Shown here: positions 60,301 to 64,000 of the stretch, one piece after another
Layout: each line of letters begins with the position of its first letter
Position numbering within the stretch: the stretch's first letter is position 1
Assembly (NCBI GenBank): GCA_902777275.1
Contig: CACYTI010000009.1
Location: 1-64,000, forward strand
DNA: 64,000 nucleotides
Reading direction: 5' to 3'
Source: an uncultured Ruminococcus sp.
GTDB taxonomy: Bacteria > Bacillota > Clostridia > Oscillospirales > Acutalibacteraceae
Position numbers and translations under genes: made by a program
The notes under the pieces: model-generated
Told to the model about the DNA's origin: nothing
What the model saw: the letters and a program-made list of their open reading frames with translations, nothing else
The model's database searches: none

Positions 60301-60726
60301 GACTCTGTCTGCGGCGCCGCGAAGCATATCGGTCGTTATTCCGCTGTTTTTACACCCGGTAAGCGTGCTCAGCAGCATTTCAGCGACTCCGCGCTGACGT
60401 TTTGGACGCAGAAGCGTGAGCTTTTCGCTCAGCTGCTCAAGAGCTGCGCTCATAAGCACAGCGCGGGTTCCGTTGTCGATAACGTTCATCGGCACACAGC
60501 GCGTCCTCTGAAAGACATCGCGGCACATTCCGTCAAAGCCGAAAACCGTTACATTGCGGCTCAGACGCGCGCCCAAAAGCTCCAAAAACCGCTTTTCGGT
60601 TTCAAAAGATATCTGGTCGGGCACCAGCATAAGAACCTGTTCGCCGCCGCGCGCAAGCTCCTCGATTTTTTTATGTATCAGGGCGGTTTTGCCCGTGCCG
60701 CCCGTTCCCAAAATAAATTGCAGCAT
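57391..60726 (-). CDS. addB: Helicase-exonuclease AddAB, subunit AddB
   Basis: A 1111-residue protein. Walker A GTGGTGKTALIHK lies at the N-terminus, a degenerate helicase domain follows, and the C-terminal nuclease contains IVDYKTGSK. Cysteines that form the AddB iron-sulfur cluster are visible as one in KCRFSYFC-like sequence and DACKYCPYDSVC at the end. With AddA it resects DNA ends for RecA. The ATG at 60726 follows AAGGTG and begins the family-typical MLQFILGTGGTGKT; an upstream frame runs into spoIIR. Confidence 0.95.
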   Translation of the reverse strand: MLQFILGTGGTGKTALIHKKIEELARGGEQVLMLVPDQISFETEKRFLELLGARLSRNVTVFGFDGMCRDVFQRTRCVPMNVIDNGTRAVLMSAALEQLSEKLTLLRPKRQRGVAEMLLSTLTGCKNSGITTDMLRGAADRVSDETLKIKLNETALVLDAFDAMLSQSYVDPLDNLGRLKNILLENNDIFRNMALFIDSFSGFTKPQLEIIRVLLTRCRSVSVALTLDPSGRLNDEVFEISHDTMNALIDIARRDSVDIKAPVKLEESVCFESDDLALLESGLYRRHFKCSEEVPKNITVYRADDHCDECAFIARRIKRLVMEEGLRYRDISVVCRDYKNYRGILDVTFEKYEIPFFTDNRRDVTVMPAVRLIDSVFRLITDGFEREDFLSLLKTGLTTHTAEEISAFENYVYVWNLSGRRLCEPFTQNPRGFADEFTDADRQNLAVAEGVRKSVAEPLIEFKRACADKTAAEISALLYELLETLHAPDALSQMYDALESGGEKDMGVEQIRVWALLMEALDKTVAAVGSSTMSAERYYELLSLQISNIEFSEIPRTIDCVTVTTAQRVRNPSIEAAFVIGCCDGDFPAVPRSSGLFSDYEIKQLLLNDIPLSDDYSYIAALETYMAYCAVTAPSQKLYISYPCVSMEGEKKKPSSIVSEALKIFPRLPVTERLDYDERKESMLALTPAFEEYARSLSDGLSELKGLGGFFSQNPRYASGAEAVKRALDRAPFKIEKPENARLLFGERLTVSASQVEKFSKCRFSYFCSYGLRVRERRKAEINPMEYGTMVHYILEVFFKNYSKNEYSVMNDEQLSEFIRAEVNSYLEGYLGGSETKDKSFLYRLDVLCSNLALLLRHLIDELSQSDFEVADCELKIGGDIPAYTVKLPSGENVAVCGSVDRVDVMRTDGGSYLRIVDYKTGSKTFKLSDIIYGLNLQMLLYLCSIREGGESRYGEIIPAGILYMPAVVPNINADGLEEKQIENKISEGFKMNGLLLDDVRVIKGMDKSEGAKYIPVKIKNGDSVKSDSLATLEQFGKIFRKLNDTVAQMGEKLFGGDIAAAPLKGGEDACKYCPYDSVCAYRQSTPVNVRGMKNDEVFEILNEKEEGGGE

Positions 60727-60736
60727 ATTTTTCACC

Positions 60737-61324
60737 TTAAAAAATTTGGCTGATATTTTCAAATAACTCTATGATAAAAAACTTGTATTCCCGTTTTTCG
60801 TTTCTGACAACCTCATATCCGTTCTCGCCCAGAGCTTCCTTAGCCTTGCCGTCATCCGGACTGCCGACGCACAGCGACGGGAACATTACACACCACCAGT
60901 TGTGCCCATTTCCCTCGCCGATAGTTATCCTCAGCGCGTCGTATGTGCCCGACGGAAGCGTGTAATCATCGTAGCGGCGCGTGTCAAACGGCATTCGGGT
61001 AAGCTCGGCGCGGACGGGATAGGCGTATCCGCTTTCGGCTATTTCTTCGGAAGCGGCGTCGGCAAGCTCCTGCAAATGAGCGGCGGCAAGCCTTTCGGCT
61101 GTCTCCTTATCTTCCGCGTTCTCAAACAAATTTGACGTCAGCTCAAGGATCCTGTCTCGCACCCTGAGCTTCAAAGCCTGATCCTCCCCGCTGTCGGAGT
61201 TAGCTAAAATGTGCAGGCGGAAAACGTTGTCGGATATATCGGCGCACTCAGCCTGAAAAGGGACCATAGAATAAACAACAGTCAGAATAAAACCCGCGCA
61301 AAGCGCTTTGATAAATAACCTCAT
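60737..61324 (-). CDS. spoIIR: Stage II sporulation protein R
   Basis: A 195-residue secreted signalling protein. N-terminal signal sequence (LFIKALCAGFILTVVYSMVP), then the SpoIIR pattern: FRLHILANSDSGEDQALKLRVRDRILE, and YEVVRNEKREYKFFIIELFENI at the end. In Bacillus it is made in the forespore and activates SpoIIGA and hence sigma-E in the mother cell. Its presence shows this organism has sporulation genes. It lies 10 bp upstream of addB. TTG codon just upstream is an alternative start. Confidence 0.92.
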   Translation of the reverse strand: MRLFIKALCAGFILTVVYSMVPFQAECADISDNVFRLHILANSDSGEDQALKLRVRDRILELTSNLFENAEDKETAERLAAAHLQELADAASEEIAESGYAYPVRAELTRMPFDTRRYDDYTLPSGTYDALRITIGEGNGHNWWCVMFPSLCVGSPDDGKAKEALGENGYEVVRNEKREYKFFIIELFENISQIF

Positions 61325-61458
61325 AAAAAACAACCTGTCCTTTCTTTATGAAAATTATGGACAGGAATTTTTTAAAGTATTCTTCTTTTTGATAATTTGC
61401 GAAAATTTAACGCTGAATGCAGGAAATGCAGGCTGTGTAGGCGCAAATCAGAGAAACC

Positions 61459-61493
61459 AACATCGAAAAAACCGCATAGCCAAGCCGTTTTTT
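61459..61493. repeat. Repeated hairpin-like element (copy 1)
   Basis: Core AAAACCGCATA..AAGCCGTTTTT. Related copies are at 61633-61665 and, in reverse, at 22838-22867 and 22674-22706. Confidence 0.7.
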
Positions 61494-61499
61494 AATTGA

Positions 61500-61626
61500 A
61501 GTGTATGTTATGTATATAAAGTATATATGTAGTGTAGTAAAATAAGAAAAAAGTAAATATTTATTATACTGTTTTTTATTTTTTTATTTTTATACAGGAG
61601 GTATATAACAAACAACGTACATCAAC
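61500..61626. other. AT-rich stretch without a gene
   Basis: Very AT-rich; one RBS-like AGGAGGT occurs at 61597-61603 but no start codon or frame follows. No gene can be supported. Confidence 0.45.
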
Positions 61627-61632
61627 TGTCAC

Positions 61633-61665
61633 AACATCGAAAAACCGCATAGATAAGCCGTTTTT
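61633..61665. repeat. Repeated hairpin-like element (copy 2)
   Basis: Same core as 61459-61493 with AACATCGAAAAACCGC and TAAGCCGTTTTTCG. Confidence 0.7.
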
Positions 61666-61806
61666 CGTATGACAATTCTCATTCTTCAATATACATAACC
61701 TACAGCAGCTTGAAGCTGCACCCGATCCGCGCTGCTCACCGTTGATTTATTTATGAGTTTTGCGCCCGCGTTTTATGCAGACTAATATATTCGTATTCCC
61801 GGTGAT

Positions 61807-61984
61807 TGTAGGGGCGAACCCGTGTGTTCGCCCTCGCACCGACGTTTTTTTCCCGTCCGATTGTTGATAGAAACACAAACTTTTTGTTCAGCGCTCTCGG
61901 GCGCACACGCGGAAATTCCCCTAACAGGGGAAATGTCGCGTCAGCGACAAAAGGGTTGCCGTTTTCGCAGAAAAGCGCCCCTAC
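61807..61984. repeat. MITE-like element with internal insertion (178 bp)
   Basis: Starts TGTAGGGGCGAAC and ends GCGCCCCTAC, as the copy at 22327-22445, but has a ~60-bp insertion near its right end with two small palindromes (TTCCCC/GGGGAA and TGTCGC/GCGACA). Confidence 0.8.
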
Positions 61985-62060
61985 GATGTGAAGGATAACA
62001 TCATTTTATCCAAAGGCGCACAACGCAGCCTCCAAACAAATCGATTTCCAAACTCCACTA

Positions 62061-62828
62061 TTAACTAAACTTCTCAGCCAGCAAATCGCTCATGCAGTAC
62101 ATTCCCGCAGGCTGCTTTGCGAGGAACATTGCGGCGTTCACTGCTCCCGCGGCGAAAACCTCCTTGGACTGCGCCTGATGAGTAATCGTCACAACTTCGT
62201 CGTGTCCAGCAAAAATCACCTCATGCTCGCCGACTATCGTACCGCCTCTTACTGAGTGAATACCGATTTCGTTCTTCGAGCGTCTTTTTCTGACGGCGTG
62301 GCGGTCGTACATATACTGGGGCTCCTGCTCAAGCGTTTCGGATATAGCGTCCGCGATCATCAGCGCGGTTCCGCTGGGCGCGTCCACCTTGAGGTTGTGG
62401 TGCTTTTCGACAATCTCAATGTCGAAGCTTCCGCCGAGCACCCTTGAAGCCTGCTTTGAAAGCTCGATCAAAAGGTTGATCCCAAGCGACATATTTCCCG
62501 AAAAGAAAATTGCCACCTTCTCCGACGCCTTCTTTATGCTCTCGATCTGCTCCGAGGTATAACCCGTGGTGCAGATAACGCAGGGAATGTTGTTCTTCAC
62601 CGCGTAGTCGAGCATTCCGTCGAGCGCGGCGGGATTTGAAAAATCAACTAAAACGTCGGGCTTTTCGCTCTCAACACTTTCAAAATCCTTATAAACGGGA
62701 AACTCATTCTTATTCACGCCATACGCGTCAACGCCGAACAGCGTTTGGCAGGCGTCGTTTTCCTCAGCGGCGCGGGCAACAAATCCGCCCATCTTGCCGT
62801 TGCTGCCTACGATTGCAATATTTACCAT
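62061..62828 (-). CDS. dapB: 4-hydroxy-tetrahydrodipicolinate reductase
   Basis: A 255-residue enzyme of lysine/diaminopimelate synthesis, which reduces the dapA product. NAD(P)-binding VNIAIVGSNGKMGGFVAR at the N-terminus, VCTTGYTSEQI, and the catalytic VEKHHNLKVDAPSGTA motif with the two His and Lys are present. It follows dapA and asd in one operon and supplies cell-wall diaminopimelate. Confidence 0.96.
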   Translation of the reverse strand: MVNIAIVGSNGKMGGFVARAAEENDACQTLFGVDAYGVNKNEFPVYKDFESVESEKPDVLVDFSNPAALDGMLDYAVKNNIPCVICTTGYTSEQIESIKKASEKVAIFFSGNMSLGINLLIELSKQASRVLGGSFDIEIVEKHHNLKVDAPSGTALMIADAISETLEQEPQYMYDRHAVRKRRSKNEIGIHSVRGGTIVGEHEVIFAGHDEVVTITHQAQSKEVFAAGAVNAAMFLAKQPAGMYCMSDLLAEKFS

Positions 62829-62891
62829 TTTATCTTCCCCTTTTAACGATTAACTTCGTTAATCATTTTTGTTTAAAATCAATACAATTCA

Positions 62892-62910
62892 GGGCGGGCA
62901 AAGCCCGCCC
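62892..62910 (-). terminator. Hairpin between dapA and dapB
   Basis: GGGCGGGC-AAA-GCCCGCCC perfect hairpin; no T-run on the minus strand, so it may be a processing or attenuation structure rather than a terminator. Confidence 0.5.
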
Positions 62911-62924
62911 TTTAAATGCTTTAT

Positions 62925-63827
62925 TTACTTCTTGTACTTGTCAAGCAAATCGTACTTAGCCAGACAATCCTTGAGATTGTGGTAGTTTGCTAAATTCATC
63001 GGAACAAGCGGCATTCTGCACTCGCCCGCCTCAAAGCCGAACAGGTTCATGGCTGTCTTGACGGGAATCGGATTTACATCGCAGAACAACATATTCATCA
63101 GCTCAATGTAGTGGAAGTGAAGCTTCTGAGCCTCGGCAAAATCGTTGTCAAGGCAATACTGACAAATATTGTGCATCTCAACGGGGCAGATGTTCGCGAA
63201 CACCGAAATAACGCCCAAAGCGCCGAGCGACATGAACGGAACCGTCTGGTCGTCGTTGCCCGAATAGATATCAAGGTTGTCGCCGCAGAGCGAACGGATA
63301 AGCGCGACCTGAGAGATATCGCCGCTGGCTTCCTTTGCCGCCGCAATGTTGGGGTGCTTGCAAAGCTCGGCGTAGGTCTTGGGCTTGATGTTGCAGCCCG
63401 TGCGCGACGGAACATTGTAAAGAATGATCGGAATGTCAACCGCGTCGGCGATCATGTTGAAGTGCTTGATCAAGCCTGCCTGAGATGTCTTGTTGTAATA
63501 GGGAGTGACGGTGAGAAGCGCGTCTGCACCGTACTTCTGCGCTTCCTTGGACAGCATGACCGCAAAGGCAGTGTCGTTGCTGCCCGTGCCCGCGATAACG
63601 GGTATCCTGCCGTTGACCTTATTGGCTACAAAGTCGAGAACCTCGCAGTGCTCCTTCTCGCTGAGAGTAGCCGCCTCGCCCGTGGTGCCGCAGGCAATAA
63701 TAGCGTCTGTCTTGTTCTGAATATGAAACTCCAGCAAATCAGCAAGAACCGGATAGTTGACAGAACCGTCTGAATTCATGGGAGTGACCAGCGCCACGCC
63801 CGAACCGGTGAAAATGTGGTTAGCCAT
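62925..63827 (-). CDS. dapA: 4-hydroxy-tetrahydrodipicolinate synthase
   Basis: A 300-residue class I aldolase condensing pyruvate with aspartate semialdehyde. Segments GSGVALVTPMNSDGSVN, CGTTGEAATLSEKEH, YYNKTSQAGLIKHF and ILYNVPSRTGCN lead to the Schiff-base lysine in AAAKEASGDISQ. The ATG at 63827 with GGAGGCG is chosen; upstream frame is the end of asd in another frame. The spacing to asd is 20 bp. Confidence 0.96.
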   Translation of the reverse strand: MANHIFTGSGVALVTPMNSDGSVNYPVLADLLEFHIQNKTDAIIACGTTGEAATLSEKEHCEVLDFVANKVNGRIPVIAGTGSNDTAFAVMLSKEAQKYGADALLTVTPYYNKTSQAGLIKHFNMIADAVDIPIILYNVPSRTGCNIKPKTYAELCKHPNIAAAKEASGDISQVALIRSLCGDNLDIYSGNDDQTVPFMSLGALGVISVFANICPVEMHNICQYCLDNDFAEAQKLHFHYIELMNMLFCDVNPIPVKTAMNLFGFEAGECRMPLVPMNLANYHNLKDCLAKYDLLDKYKK

Positions 63828-63847
63828 AATACGCCTCCGTAAAAATT

Positions 63848-64000
63848 TTAGTCCATATAGCCTTCTGCGCAAAGCAGCTCGGCGAGCAATACGGCGCCGC
63901 CTGCCGCGCCTCTGAGTGTGTTGTGGGACATACACACGAATTTATAATCGTACTGGGTATCCTCTCTGAGTCTGCCGACGGAGACCGCCATGCCGTTTTC
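63848..64000 (-). CDS. asd: Aspartate-semialdehyde dehydrogenase, C-terminal end (partial)
   Basis: About 50 codons remain in the window: MAVSVGRLREDTQYDYKF and SHNTLRGAAGGAVLLAELL then a TAA stop. These match the conserved C-terminus of aspartate-semialdehyde dehydrogenase, which makes the substrate of dapA. The rest lies beyond base 64000. Confidence 0.92.
   Translation of the reverse strand, partial: ENGMAVSVGRLREDTQYDYKFVCMSHNTLRGAAGGAVLLAELLCAEGYMD

Noticed and set aside
61597..61626. AGGAGGT as ribosome site of a small gene
   Set aside because: No start codon follows at a usable distance and the next frames close at once.

Overview
The window looks like a chromosomal segment of a gut-type, spore-forming Clostridium relative, most likely Oscillospiraceae/Ruminococcaceae. 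The grounds are moderate GC with Firmicutes-type strong Shine-Dalgarno sites, the AddA/AddB recombination nuclease instead of RecBCD, a spoIIR homologue, a Spo0A-type DNA-binding domain, a secreted protein ending in a dockerin-like repeat pair, Rpn/PD-(D/E)XK transposase debris and palindromic intergenic repeats. I see no phage, plasmid or CRISPR array. The species call is inference.

Layout. 0-3.3 kb: end of an ABC exporter (permease, ATPase) followed by an OmpR-type two-component pair. 3.4-6.6 kb: a self-regulated XRE/membrane-protein pair, acylphosphatase and an acetyltransferase, then gene wreckage: two copies of a dinB promoter/start region and a ferritin fragment fused in frame to an Rpn transposase fragment. 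6.6-12.3 kb: an iron locus (DtxR-type regulator, two FeoA, FeoB, FeoB-associated Cys-rich peptide, flavodoxin, DUF3793 protein) joined by palindromic TTAG/CTAA boxes on canonical promoters. 12.3-16.7 kb: sugar O-acetyltransferase, a three-gene fumarate reductase/succinate dehydrogenase operon and an acetyltransferase. 16.8-19.9 kb: a signalling island with a 51-codon gene, a Spo0A-like response regulator preceded by 10-bp direct repeats, a 15-codon Trp-rich peptide gene with its own terminator, and a polytopic GHKL kinase. I consider this the best candidate for an undescribed system.

20-22.9 kb: DUF378, a DUF4160-containing three-gene cassette, a zinc-ribbon membrane protein and bioY under two BirA-type operators, followed by repeat-rich DNA. 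23-30.5 kb: HAD phosphatase, lipoprotein cyclophilin, S1-domain protein, RmuC, shikimate kinase, pyruvate kinase and serine acetyltransferase. 30.6-37 kb: tandem YdcF-like membrane proteins, a zinc-ribbon protein and a large dockerin-bearing secreted protein. 37-44.7 kb: an NhaC-type antiporter carrying a DnaJ-like zinc-finger insert, TraX-like protein, nucleoside deoxyribosyltransferase, tRNA-Cys, SprT-like protein and several HTH/kinase/zinc-ribbon genes. 44.7-48 kb: ftsE-ftsX-M23 peptidase, where FtsE has a long acidic tail. 48.2-53.7 kb: a PucR/CdaR-type regulator, a large membrane protein and a PASTA-tailed pseudokinase. 53.8-61.3 kb: spoIIR-addB-addA. 61.3-62 kb: intergenic repeats. 62-64 kb: asd-dapA-dapB for lysine/diaminopimelate synthesis, with asd cut by the window edge.

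Most genes are ordinary housekeeping with clear family motifs. Start codons were chosen by Shine-Dalgarno position and by TGA/ATG overlaps with the upstream gene. All assignments come from reading the sequence; no database search was run.
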